Shown here piece after piece: positions 13,165 to 25,200 of a stretch of DNA of 64,000 nt (positions are counted from its first letter, which is position 1; each line of letters opens with the position of its first letter). The translations under genes were made by a program, and so were the position numbers. The DNA comes from Whitmania pigra (lineage: Eukaryota; Annelida; Clitellata; Hirudinida; Haemopidae), in assembly GCA_021613335.1 (NCBI GenBank), contig JAJTWR010000113.1, positions 886,001 through 950,000 of the forward strand, read 5' to 3'. The notes below the pieces were generated by a model. It ran no database searches, was not told where the DNA came from, and was given only the letters and a program-made list of their open reading frames with translations.

Positions 13165-13429
13165 ACAATATAATTTTCTTGAAGCTGCTAATCTAAGCTT
13201 AAATAAAAGTTATAATTTTGGTGAAGCTGTGTTGTTTTGGTAATGAAACAAAACATGATGCATCAACTTTACTTAAGTACAAAAAGGAGAGCATTTTGTA
13301 TCTGTTATGGTGCACTGAAAATAAGTACAGTATAAACTGCCTATATGGGTTCCTTAATGTGCCAATACAGTACCTAGTAACGGATCTGGAACACATTAGT
13401 TGGGTGGCACGAACTGGAACCATTTAAGG

Positions 13430-14310
13430 GGTGAGAAGCGAAGCTGCTACGAAAGTGGTAACTGCCCCTATTCTAGCCCCTTTTACTTTTGTAAAGTCGA
13501 TTAAAAATCAACCGCTAGAGATAAAAATTATCGACTATATTATAGAACCACATCTCGATATCTCAACTTTGGTACATGGAATTGTGCCATGGTATATTTC
13601 ATTTTGAAGATATTTACTAGCCCTACAAGATGATATATGCTATAAAAGGTTTCCATGCAGCCCATACGGTCTACCCGGCGACGTCGGAAACCCTACGAAC
13701 TGCCTGGGCGGTCATCATTCATGATGCATTGAATATCAATTATATCAAGGGATATCAAAAGCGAGTAATTAAATATCTTTAAATGTCATTTTGAGGATAA
13801 ATGTCAGCACTACAGTGCTACATAGATATCGTAGCAATCCCATGTTTTAATAAGAACAACAATATTTATTAGCCCTACAAGATGATACAAACCACAATAG
13901 ATTTCTATGTTAAAAAGTTTTAGTTTATAACAAATTAATTTTTGCAAGCAATTTTTATAATAATAAAGTTTAGTAAATTTAATAATTTTTTAATATTCAG
14001 AAAGGTCATTACCTCCCCTTTCGAAATATGTATCATTTATATAATTTCTATGTTTACCAGACTCAAATTTTGCGAAAAACCGGACCCCCCCTCACCGCTG
14101 CCGACCGCTGCTAGAATCACCGACATAACCCTGGCTCTCTAAGTTGTAATCTATATTTTAAAATAGTTGTTGTATTTTTAACTAGGCTGGTTGATTTATA
14201 ATCGCCTTTTTCGTACTCCATTACTCATAAATCTTCTAATTTCGCCCAAGTTGTTTTTGATTTTTTGTTTTGAAGCTTTTTCGACCCCGTCCCTGCGGAT
14301 TAAAATTACA
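13430..14310. repeat. Interspersed repeat block shared with 50590-51345
   Basis: 13440-13540 is the inverted counterpart of 51240-51345 (TCGATTAAAAATCAACCGCT, GGGGCTAGAATAGGGGCAG). 14135-14310 is a direct counterpart of 50880-51060 (CTCTCTAAGTTGTAATCTAT, TTCGACCCCGTCCCTG). The two parts flank AT-rich filler. No coding function seen. It begins about 270 bases after the ZMYND8 stop, so the gene's 3' UTR ends nearby. Confidence 0.6.
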
Positions 14311-15219
14311 TGTTATACTTAAAAAAGTAGTTAAAAAATAGTAGTTAACTACTTTTAAAGTAGTTATTAACTACTCTTAAAAAAGTAGTTTTAAAGTGGT
14401 TATTAACTACAAATAGTTAACTACTTTAAAAAAATTTTAAAATAAAATGAAGAAAAATAATTTTTTTTCCAACTTCACAATTTGCTACATCACTTTATAA
14501 GCATAGTTTCTTCTGTTTTTGATTAATTTGGACAATAAAATTTTGTTGAAAATGTTACACTAGTGTAAATAAATATGCTAATAATTAAGTCTTGTTCAAT
14601 TGTCCAGAAAATTAATTTTATCAAATGTAAACGGAAAAGTAGTTAAAAAAGTGGTTAAAAAGTAGTTAACTACTATGCAAGTAGTTAAGGAGTAGTTACT
14701 AACTACTTATTTAAAAAGTAGTTAAAATTAGTTACTATTTAAGTAGTTAAAGCCCATCACTGCTTGTCTGTTTTGAAACACAATAATCAGCAATAATCAT
14801 TCTACTTCTAAATTACAATTTACTTATGCAATACTTACATCCTATTATTTATCAAACTCAGCAAGGAATGTACAAAGTCTACTCAATTATCCAACTGTTT
14901 GTGCTGCATTCATCAAGCTTATTTCGACATTACCAAGTTTGGCAGCATTTGAAAAACTTAGTGTAGCAGGACAGGTTTTATGTAACAGATGATGTAAATT
15001 ATCGGATAATCATATCTACATGATGATTTTTTTAAGAGATCGCCTAAAACATCCATTGTATACTTCTCTTTTTTTTTATTAATTTGGACAATAAAATTTT
15101 GTCGATAATGTTACACTAGTGTAAATAAATATGCTAATAAATTATGTCTTGTTCAGTTGTCCAGAAAATTAATTTTATCAAATGTCAACTGAAAAGTAGT
15201 TAAAAAATAGTTAAAAAGC
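14311..15219. repeat. AGTAGTTAA-rich hAT-like repeat, duplicated
   Basis: Dense AGTAGTTAACTACTT motifs end at 14762 with a hAT-like terminus (reverse complement CAGTGATGGGCTTTAACTAC). A second copy begins near 15066 (TTAATTTGGACAATAAAATT is shared at about 14523 and 15080) and continues at 20037-20155, interrupted by the element at 15220-20028. Subterminal repeats of this kind are typical of hAT ends. No transposase seen. Confidence 0.6.
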
Positions 15220-16993
15220 AGTGATGGGCACCAATCAAATCAAATCTCAATGGTCAAATCTCAAATCATTTGTAAAATGATTTAAATCTCAACTACCAAA
15301 TCTCAAATAGAATCAAAAAACTCCAAATAGAATCAAATCCCAAACGCCCAAATACCAAATCAAATCAAATCTTCCGAAAATTTCTTGCTGCCCTATCTTC
15401 GCAAATTTTTTCGAGCAAAACACAATGAATTTAACAGCCAACATTTTTACAGTTTTATTATTTTTTTTTATTTATTTATTGAAACCAAAAAGAGGTGTCT
15501 GATAACCAGTACATATAGATAATCAGTACATATTACCGTTTAAAAAAATCATTCATACACCAATAGCTATCCGTCATTTGGTTATCTATAAAAGATTTCG
15601 CTAAAATCCCATATTTCCTGCTATCTAACTCGGACATATTTAAAAAGCGGTAAAGCTACAAGTAGAACAAAAGCATGTAACCTACAACAATGTTTATGTA
15701 ACGGGGAGGACGCCAAAGATATAGAATTCTTAAATTTTTAACCATTTTTACAAAATTAAAAATATATAACCATCTTTATTTCAATGATTTGCTTTTTCAA
15801 ATCAAATCAAATCAAAAAAAGGCAAATCTAATCGAATCAAAATCACTGAGGCAAAAATCGCATTCAACAATGTTCAAATCAAATCGCAACCTTGCCTAAA
15901 TCACGGTTCAAATACTTGTCTTCCGCCAGCAGACACTTATATAATGGTAAAAGCCTAGTCTCTAACGTGGCTGAAGTTAGCAGACACTCACATTTATTTC
16001 TTAATGCGAAGATTCAAATTATAATATTTGGAAACTACGTTACAAATGCTTTTTAAAAATGTTCATATCTCAATCAACAGAAGACTTTGTTTTTTTAATT
16101 ATTTGAAAAAACATAAATAAAAGTACAGAAATAAAACATTAAGCTTCAGTATTTAAATTTATGTAAATAATAATTTATTTGTGTAGAAATACGTAAGTCT
16201 AAATATTTATAACATTATTGCACACCCAGAATCATCGCTACTTTCTAATAAACCAAACTTTCAAAATAAACACGGTCCGGAAAAACCACGCAACTCGAAC
16301 TCTACAAATAATCTCGAGAAAATTTATCAACTTTTATTGTGTATCGTGACGAATACAATTGTGATGGCAACATGTAAACTATTTATTGTCATTGTTAAAT
16401 CTCATGAAAATCGCAGTTAATTTAGAGAGCTTGGAGATGACCAGATCATATTGTTCCACATGACTCTTGAGATAGATTTCTGCAAAAATTATTTGTAATT
16501 TACGTTATCATACAGTTAATATTATATATATCTTGTTTTAAACGCTTATCTAACCTTCTCGACGATTGTAAAAGGTCATTGAAAACTCGTGTCCAGAGAC
16601 ACCTAATTAGTGTGAGGAACTTTATCCTGGATAGGAAGTAGAGTTGTTTAATATTATTCAGTTACTGGTAAAATTAGTTTGACAAGTGTCAAGTTGCAAA
16701 TAAAGTTGTAGACTAATCATTTTAATTAATCCTTCCAATAGGAAATCTTTAAGAGAGAATCATTGTTTGGGGTCGTTTGCATAACAACTTTTTAAATATG
16801 TGAGTAACATAAAATTCAAAGTCTTCAGATGTCAGGTTACTAAGTTGTTTCTAGAAAAAAAATCAATTGAATCATTGGGCATTAACAACAACAAAATATT
16901 TATTGCAAACTTTTTGGATTGCAGTCAGAGAGATGAGCAAACCTGCATTAGCACTGACAACAAAAACATTTATCACAAGAATAGAATTAATCA

Positions 16994-18889
16994 TCATAAA
17001 ATAATATTATTACTAATACAATCATGACAATGCCACGTCTGCCTCAGCGAACTCTTTGGTGCTTGCACACAATCATCATGGTACCACCTCCCACACATAT
17101 CACAATCTACCATGTTCGCAGTGCCATCACCCTGGTAAGCCACTTGACAGATGCAATAAATTTCTACATCAATTGTCCTTGGCAACCCTGATCTCCTGTG
17201 ACCAGATTGTAACGGGATAAGTTCCTCACTGGCGAAGATCTGTCTGATACCACTTCTCAGTCCTTCTTCATCGTAACTGCACATGTTGGGATCTATACCA
17301 AGACATAGTGTTAAAGCAAAAGCAATTGCATAGGGTCCACAGTCATAGGCATTTGATTGCTGTTGAACGTCATGTTGTAATAGTGTTAAAGACTTAGTGC
17401 AAAATGAGCGTCCCAAATACCACATCAGAAATTTGTCTCGGTCTTGGTATGAACTTCTCATACTGTCGTACACATCAATGTGGCTGTCGCTGCACCTTAA
17501 ATTACTTATTGTAATCCAGTGAGATTTTTTCACATTGATTATCTGCACAAATTTTGATGTTGGGTATTCAATGGACGAATTGCGCCTTACACAACTTAGA
17601 ATTTCAGAATCAAAAAAACCGTCAATGTGTTCAAACTTGTTGGCCATGTAATACATGGCCATGTTGATATGCTCAGAGGTGAACCATTTTCTCCGGCTTG
17701 CCAGAATGTGATGATATTTTTTCTTGTCGATGAATGGTTTGTCGGTCATTCTGGGGTTGGTCCTTGAAGCCTAGAAAAATTTTGTTTAGCATTAGCATTC
17801 TCACAAAGTATATTTTGGTTTGTAGTCGCATCTGTTTTTCATTTTAAACTACAGCAGTTTGGCACTTACCCTTCTTCCACTTGCCACCAACTGCACAACT
17901 CCATATGTGACTGGCTGTATATCAGATGCCTGAAACATGGAAATTAACTGATTGCTTTCCATGACTTTTAATTTTAAAATGTTAAAATATCACTTGGTTC
18001 ACATTTGTTTCTTTTGCATTCATCTTGATTGTCTCATCATTTTGTAACATGTCCTGAAGTTGATAACAAAATTGAAAAACATTTGGCAAGGAAGAAATGC
18101 CACATGATTGTGATACATACTAAAATATTTATTTAGACATTTTGAATGCCTTATGTAACCAAACCAACAATGCAATTATCCTGCTACTGAATATATAGAA
18201 CCAATATCAAGAATGCTCCCTGGCAGTGCGGACTAGGTTCCGAACACCCCGCATCATGATCATTACCATCACCGACACGCTAACACATGTATCATTACAT
18301 AAGCTAAATTTTAGTAAATAAAAATGCTTGCCTTTTCCTGCACATTAAGTTCTGTCAAGAATGTCTCTTGCCTGGTGAGATTCATTTTCTGTTGAAACCA
18401 AAATTAATGATGAGATTATTTTATAAATTAATTATCTGTAACTGCTAGAGATATCACCTTCTTCTTAGGTTCAGGACCATCATCAGCAATAACAATGTCA
18501 TCATCATCCTCTGTCTTAGACTGTATGCAATAATCAATATGTATAATGCACTAAATTATTTCCAGAATAAATCTTAACAGTTCAAAATCCATTGGAGATA
18601 TAATATCATTTACATAAATGGATTTGGAGCTCTTATTTTTTCTGCCTCTGCAAACTTCTTTGGCAATTTTTCCAATGGCTTTTACACATGCCTGTCATAA
18701 ACATAAATGTGTTATAATCATAAGAAAAATACTTCTTAGCTTTACTGTGCTGGGCTCCAGGCCTGAAGTTTCACAAAATCTATCAAGGAGCCCTCTGTTT
18801 AAGTCTCTGTAATTTATTATAAAATCATCCAGTCTTGAATGGATCACCAAGTTCCTGTTATTCTTGAGGATCCATTGGCTTTTTTCCAT
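16994..18889 (-). CDS. ULP1-type (C48) cysteine protease with C-terminal PHD finger
   Basis: Minus-strand exons in order: 18746-18889, 18614-18691, 18458-18520, 18332-18388 (GC donor), 17994-18053, 17870-17929, 16994-17770. Every intron is phase 0 and short, and the joined frame is about 412 codons. The N-terminal ~150 residues are unrecognised and include an acidic stretch (TEDDDDIVIADDGPEPKKK). The last exon has the C48 layout: His in KSHWITISN, Asp in HIDVYDSM, Gln/Cys in QQQSNAYDCGPYAIAFA. A complete C4HC3 PHD finger follows (YCICQ, CDMCGRWYHDDC, WHCHDC). ULP1 proteases cleave SUMO-like modifiers and PHD fingers bind histone tails. A role in deSUMOylating chromatin factors during transposition is inference. 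Start chosen at the first ATG after an in-frame TAA. Catalytic residues look intact, so it may be active. Confidence 0.82.
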
Positions 18890-19079
18890 GAGGCCTTAGG
18901 TTCTATTGCCTTTTGTGTAGGTCTTCATTATAATTATTATATAATTACTAACAAGTTATAACTCAGTTAGAAACATTCTAGTCAAAAACCTGATTGGAAC
19001 TACTTCTGTGGCGATTATATATTTCGGATAAACTCTGGTATGGTTTACCAGTTCCATGTCACCCAAGGTCTCCTTAAAT

Positions 19080-19765
19080 ATTAGTTCGAGGATTGGGATG
19101 TTTTGGTATTCCATAAGCGAATATGTTTATAAAACAAAGTTGAAATCTTAAGGAACATTTTGATGCACATTTATTTGATCAGTCTAAACTTCGTGATTAT
19201 TGAGTAAAAGAACTCGTACGGCAATTAAATACTGGAAGGACTTCCGCTTAAGATGTCTCGCGATATTTTAAGCACTTATGTTGTTCCACATCTTTTTCGG
19301 CTAATAAGGTATACATATTTGGAAAGTAGAAATCTTAACGAACATTTTGATGCACATTTCGTCAGTCGAAAAATTGTAGTTACTGAGTAAGAAGACTTGC
19401 AAGACATTCCATTAATGGAAGGACTTCCGCTTAAGATGTCTCGCGATATTTTAAGCACTTATGTTGTTCCCCAAAATTATCAGCTAATAAGGTATACATA
19501 TTTGGAAAGTAGAAATCTTAACGAACATTTTGATGCACATTTCGTCAGTCGAAAAATTGTAGTTACTGAGTAAGAAGACTTGCAAGACATTCCATTAATG
19601 GAAGGACTTCCGCTTAAGATGTCTCGCGATATTTTAAGCACTTATGTTGTTCCCCAAAATTATCAGCTAATAAGGTATACATATTTGGAAAGTAGAAATC
19701 TTAACGAACATTTTGATGCACATTTCGTCAGTCGAAAAATTGTAGTTACTGAGTAAGAAGACTTT
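19080..19765. repeat. Tandem array, 183-bp unit, about 3.7 copies
   Basis: GGTATACATATTTGGAAAGT starts at 19308, 19491 and 19674, a spacing of 183. The full units are nearly identical. A more diverged partial unit precedes them from about 19080. The array lies just inside the right TIR of the element at 15913-19981. Each unit has GCTTAAGATG and TCTCGCGATATTTTAAGC. Confidence 0.9.
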
Positions 19766-20208
19766 TGAACGAATTCCTCAAATTTCTAATAACTTCAAAA
19801 ATTTTAAAATCTTCCGTCAATTGATTTATAAACATTTTTGAAAAGCATTTGAAACGTAGTTTCCAAATATTATGATTTGAAATTTCGCATTAGAAATTAA
19901 ATTTAAGTGTCTGCTAACTTCAGCTACGTTAAAGACTAGGTTTTTACCATGATATAAGTGTCTGCTGGCGGAAGACAAGTATTCAAATCATTTCAAATCG
20001 CAATCGCGATTTATTTTGCCCATCACTGTTAAAAAGTAGTTAACTAAAAAAGTAGTTACTATGCAAGTAGTTAAGGAGTAGTTACTAACTACTTATTTAA
20101 AAAGTAGTTAAAAATAGTTACTAGCTACTTTTTAAGTAGTTAAAGCTCATCTCTGATATTATTGTGTGTTGCATCTGACCTATGGCACGACTGTAAATAC
20201 AGGCTGGC

Positions 20209-20396
20209 GGCACCCCGTCATAATAGCCCGGCGACAAAATAGCCCCGTCAAAATAGCACCATCAAAACATAAAACTCATTTCATTTAATCAAATTTGAAA
20301 TAAGTTATAGGTTAATGTATCAACTCATATAAACATTTTTTTTTATAAAGATACATTGACGGGGATGTTTTGACGGGGCTATTTTGACGGGTCACC
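20209..20396. mobile_element. MITE with 9-bp target duplication, copy A (188 bp)
   Basis: Starts GGCACCCCGTCATAATAGCC and ends GCTATTTTGACGGGTCACC, imperfect inverted repeats. Flanked by exact CAGGCTGGC at 20200-20208 and 20397-20405. Inside each end, CCCGTCA/AAATAGC motifs repeat in tandem. Same family as 31312-31709. A 9-bp duplication is typical of Mutator-like elements. Confidence 0.8.
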
Positions 20397-20462
20397 CAGG
20401 CTGGCGATCTTAACTAGAGCTTATTTTTGGGATGGGGTATGTAGACTAATATAATGAAGAAT

Positions 20463-20655
20463 CTTTTGAACTTAATAATCGTGTCTTGGAGCGCATGCCA
20501 AGAGAACAAGTAGTTTATGAAAACGTCGATAGTACAGTGAGTGACCAACTTGCGTAACCAGTGGAATTTTTGAACACTTTGACTCCAACTGGAATGATAC
20601 CTCACAAACTCAGATTGAAATTTATCATGCTATTCAGAAAGGTATTGTTATAACC
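20463..20655 (+). pseudogene. Helitron PIF1-type helicase fragment
   Basis: Reads with stops as VSDQLA, then PVEFLNTLTPTGMIPHKLRL, the conserved motif near the C-terminus of Helitron/PIF1 helicases. A related fragment occurs at 30120-30280. Too short and broken to function. Confidence 0.65.
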
Positions 20656-20659
20656 GGCG

Positions 20660-22085
20660 AAAAATAATTAAGTTTATATTTATTTTATAAATATAAAAAA
20701 AAAACATAAACTCTCTTTCTTGAGACCCGCGACGACTACTCTTCTGAAGGCGCCTAAATATGTTCTATTGACTAACCTCCAAATTTAACTTATTTTTAAG
20801 TCTTTTGTTGAGCTAAACCCCTTGGAAGCTTCACAAAGAACAACTCGTTTTTAAAGTTCAGAACGTTTTTGTGGTATCCTGGACCTAGTTTTTGATCCAA
20901 AACGTTCAGTAATACTGAATATTATTCCAATAATGTCTTACAACCCTTCTAAACCGATTAACCCTCCTAGAAACCTCTAAAATTGACAAATTCAAGTCTT
21001 TGAAGGCCTTTATTTGTCCTTTTTCGATATCATTGAGAATCTTTCCAGAAGCCATCTATAATAACATAAACTTACATGACATAAGTGAGTTTTGGAAATG
21101 GGACCATTTATACAGAGCCTTATTATATTAACCAGCTTTTCATGTTATACAAAATTATTTACTGCACAGGAAGAAACACCGTGCTCAGCCGCGAAAACCT
21201 CGAAAAAGCAAAGTCATTTATCGATGAAATCCCAATAATATTCAAATTTTACCCATAAATTTGATAGTACATTAAATAAATACGACTTTGCAAATGATAT
21301 AAAAGATGTTTGGGTCAAAAATCAAAAAAGTAGTAATAGATATCGGTGTAAATTGTGTGATTCTTGAACCTGGGCCAAGTTTATGTAAAGTATAAACTGT
21401 ATACTCTTGCACTGCACAAGACTAACTTTTACAGTAAAATGCCACAAATTCTAGTTCAATCTGTTTGGAGGTAAAATGGGCTACCTGGCGACCCCGGGCA
21501 TCGTACGCCGACACTGAATATTCAAGATGGAGAACTGTTGAACCGTTTGTTTTCAGTTACTGGAATCACCTTTTATGAAAAACCGCTTTATGTTTAATAT
21601 ATTTAATTAAGAGTTGGAACAAAAACATTCAAGTATTTAAAATATCGCATTGTTTTTTAAAATATTGTTTTTTTTATATTGTTATGTGTTATTGTTATTA
21701 AATTTTTAAGAAATTTCGTTTAAAGAACCAATGAACTTTTGCTGTTTTGACTCATAAGCAAGTGAGTAAAAAAATTGTTAAAAGATAATATTATCCTAAG
21801 TAGCCCATTTTACCCTATCGTACGAGTAAAACGGGCTAAAACGAGTCACAGTAGTGCTATTTTTCAGTCTTTTGTAAGTAAACACCTAGTTTAATGTTTG
21901 CAAATAAATGTTGCAAAATGAAGAGAACAGGCCCTTTTGCATTTACTAAATAGATTTTCAGAGCATTAATATAATCTACACACGTTGTAAAATTTTTACT
22001 CAAGTTTTACCCCACTTTCCCTTATCTTCAAATTACGCATCACTGAATCCTGTCTAATGTTCGTTATCATACTTTCTCATGTGTG
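20660..22085. other. Intergenic, no gene recognised
   Basis: AT-rich sequence without open frames over 60 codons that show any domain. Nothing regulatory or mobile could be supported by eye. Confidence 0.5.
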
Positions 22086-22089
22086 TGAA

Positions 22090-22245
22090 GATATGGATAG
22101 TTTAGTGAGGCAATTCTCTGGACACAAACGCGAAAGCCATGTGTGGGATTACATCGAAGATTTTGACAGAAATTGTTAGTGCATAGCAATAAAGAAAACT
22201 GGTGAAACCTGCGGACAAGTCACAAATTCAGGTTTGAATTCGTTT
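22090..22245 (+). pseudogene. hAT transposase N-terminus (BED finger) fragment
   Basis: Reads GHKRESHVWDYIEDFDRN, a stop, then KKTGETCGQV, which resembles the start of a BED zinc finger in hAT transposases. Only this stretch remains. It abuts the 3' end of the LINE at 22246-25514. Confidence 0.4.
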
Positions 22246-25200
22246 ATTTTCAAAAAACTATATTCAAATAGCCAAAAAAAAATCACACCAAAAAAAGATT
22301 CACAAATTCATTAATGAACTATCCCAAGGGAATTAATTCCCGTCTAGGGGATAGGTTGTTTCAATTTGACAAATTTAAAGGGGCGTTTGAAAGGGTCTTT
22401 GCATATATATAAATTTCTAATGGTAACGACAGGTGAAAATTAATGGCAACAACTGAGAGACGATGAATAATCGGAATAATGAATAAGCGATGTAATCAAC
22501 GAGGAAAAAACCAGGATAATAAAATGAATGATAAGGTGGAAATGTGGATAACAGGTTCAACAGGTGGATAGAATGTGTTTTTTAAGATGGGATTTAAATA
22601 GTGAGGAACTGTTTAGAGAAACAAGGGACGACGGCAGAGAGGAGAACAAGAGTGGACCTTTGCAACATATGGAGAATTTTTTGAAGGTGGTACGGGAAAA
22701 TTCAGATCTCAATTGATTGGATGATCTAAGATTGTAAGAGTGGACATCTGATGATTTGAAAAACATATTATTAAAGGATGGAGGCAGCAAGTTACGTTCA
22801 TAATTGTATATGAAGAGGCAAGTTTGGAATTTATTGATCTGATATATATTTAGAAGTCCATTTGAAATAAAAAAGTCCTTTGTATGGGCACGTGGATGGA
22901 GACGAAATATAGTACGAATTATTCTTTTTTGGAGTGTAAGTAAGTGGATAAGTTTAGAGGGATAGGTAGAGGCCCAGGCGATATTACAATAGATGAGATA
23001 AGGATATATTAAAGAATAATAAAGCATAATGAGAATTTTTTTATCAACAAATGAAGAGACCCTTGACATGATGCCAATGTTTTTTGAAATTTTGGAGGCA
23101 ACGTAATTGATATGCAAAAACCAGTTTAATCTATCATCGATAATAATGCCGAGGAATTTGGTAGAGGTGACATGTTTAATCTGTAAGTTGTTGATGCAAG
23201 GTTGAATACTATGGGTTCTGTCCTTATTTTTTGAGCAAAACAGCATAAAATTTGTCTTGTCGACATTTAAAGATAACTTATTGGCGCGAAACCAAGTGTC
23301 AACATTTGTTAACTCCCTATTGATGCTGATAATTAAGTCATTGAGATTTTTGCCAGAAGCAAATACATTTGTATCGTCTGCGAATAATAAAAATGTAAGT
23401 AAAGATGATGAGTTATGTAAATCGTTAATATAAATTATGAATAGCAAGGGGCCAAGAATAGACCCTTGAGGAACGCCACAAGCTACGTCACTAAACGAAG
23501 ATTCAAACCCATTAAATTCTGTCAATTGTTTACGACCCGACAAATAACTGGTGAACCACTTCAAAACACAACCACGCAAACCGTAATGATAAAGTTTCGA
23601 CAAAAGTATCTCATGATTTACGGTATCAAATGCCTTTGATAGATCGAGGAACACACCGATGGTGAACTCACCACGGTCCAGAGCGTCGGCAATTTTCGAA
23701 TAAAGTAAAAGTAGAGGCATATATGTTGAGTGATTTTTTCGAAATCCGAATTGTTTGTTATTGAGCAGACTAAACCTTGATAAGAAGGATTCAACTCGAC
23801 GATATACGGCCTTTTCGAAAATTTTTGAAAAATATGGCAGAATTGAGATAGGTCTGTAATTGCAGATCCTGTTCAGATCACCGGATTTATGCAATGGAAT
23901 CACTTTGGCCAATTTTAAGTCATCTGGTACATATCCCGTCGACAGTGAACAATTGATCAGAGAGCTGAGAATATTAGAGATCAATGGGATGAATTCGCCA
24001 GCAATACAAGGATCAATACCATCAAGACCACAGCTATGGGAGGTCTTCAATTCTTTAACTATTTGGATGATCTCATCTGGCGAAACAGGGAAAAAAGACA
24101 TTGTGGGAGTGGGAGATCTCGTAAGGAATTCATGAAAGGATTTGGATGGAGGGATGATTTTCTTTGCCAAGTTTGGACCAAGATCGGAAAAATGTTTGTT
24201 GAATTGTTCAGCTATTTCAGTTGGGGAGTTTAGTTCGCATCCGTCGTCTGAATAGAATATGTCGGGAGCTTCAACTGATTTGCTCCCTCTAGACAAAATA
24301 CCTTTTATGATGTTCCAAGTACCTTTTGGATTTCCCTGTTGTCTCAGGAATTTTGATGAGAAATGTTGGCGAATTATAGCTTGCTTGATAGTTTTGAATC
24401 TGTTTCTGTACTTTGTGAATTTGATCTTGTTTTCTGGAGTTGGATTCTTTAGATATGTCTTGTACAGTTTGCTTTTTACTTTGCAAGATTTTAGGAGGGC
24501 GGGGGTCATCCATTCCTGTTTTTTAATTCTGGATTGAGAACCGACAGTTGTCAAGGGAAAACAATGATTGTATAGACTTTGATATTTCGATAGAAAAAGT
24601 TTGTAGGCATGAGATATATTTTGGGATTCACATTCTCTGGTCACATCAGACCAGTCCACCTCAGTCAAGCATTCTTTAAATTTCAGTTTTGTTTGTTTAT
24701 CTTGTTTTCTGTGCAGCTTTGGGGGCTCCACTATTTTAATAGTCTCATGTAGTTTGATGTTGATGTGGAGAGGGAAGTGATCCGAAATATCATCAATAAT
24801 TATCTTGGAGATGCATTTGCTGAGAGAGATATTTGTGAAAATATTGTCTATAAGAGTGGCAGATGAGGGTCCAATTCTTGTGGGTTTGAGGAACACAGGC
24901 ATCATGAAAAAGGAGTGGAGGATGTTTAAAAATTCATTAGTGGGTTGACTGCTTTCAATTGCTAATAGGTTAATGTTGAAGTCGCCCATTATTATGGTCT
25001 TTTTGTTGTCTTTAATCGTATAAGACAAGAATTCTGAAAACTCTTTGTTAAAAGATTTTAAGCTGTTTCCAGGTGGGCGATAAATAATTGCGACTACAAT
25101 GTTTTCCCTTCTACGTTGGCTGATTGAGATTAGTTGATATTCAAAACCTTCAAATTTCCAGTTGGTCGTGTCAATGAGATTGAATTTAATATTGTCTTGG

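Larger units (their letters stand above)
15913..19981 (-). mobile_element. Long-TIR DNA element carrying a ULP1-PHD gene
   Basis: About 185 bp at 15913-16095 and 19797-19981 are inverted copies of each other, roughly 85% alike by eye. The outermost bases are TACTTGTCTTCCGCCAGCAG on both ends. TTCAAA flanks both sides (15907-15912 and 19982-19987), a 6-bp duplication. Inside are one spliced minus-strand gene (16994-18889) and a 183-bp tandem array beside the right TIR. No DDE transposase, tyrosine recombinase, Rep or RT motif was found. Known superfamilies that carry ULP1 or PHD domains include Ginger1 and some Mutator relatives, but a 6-bp duplication fits neither well. The superfamily is left open. 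Confidence 0.75.
15220..20028. mobile_element. hAT-type non-autonomous element hosting an inserted element
   Basis: Ends are CAGTGATGGGC on the left and the inverted GCCCATCACTG on the right. They are flanked by an exact 8-bp duplication TTAAAAAG (15212-15219 and 20029-20036), as expected for hAT. The left part is built of degenerate AAATC repeats. 15590-15906 matches 40265-40565 inverted. Removing the inner insertion at 15913-19981 and one copy of its duplication leaves about 734 bp of hAT-type sequence. Confidence 0.8.

Noticed and set aside
16994..18889. Host SENP/Ulp1 gene
   Set aside because: The whole gene lies between matched terminal inverted repeats with a target duplication, and PHD-ULP1 fusion is a mobile-element feature, so a host gene is less likely.
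19080..19765. CRISPR-like array
   Set aside because: The repeat unit is 183 bp without variable spacers, and the setting is a eukaryotic transposon.
24259..24537. Plus-strand hydrophobic frame of 92 codons
   Set aside because: Antisense to the endonuclease-RT linker of the LINE ORF; no start context or homologous domain.
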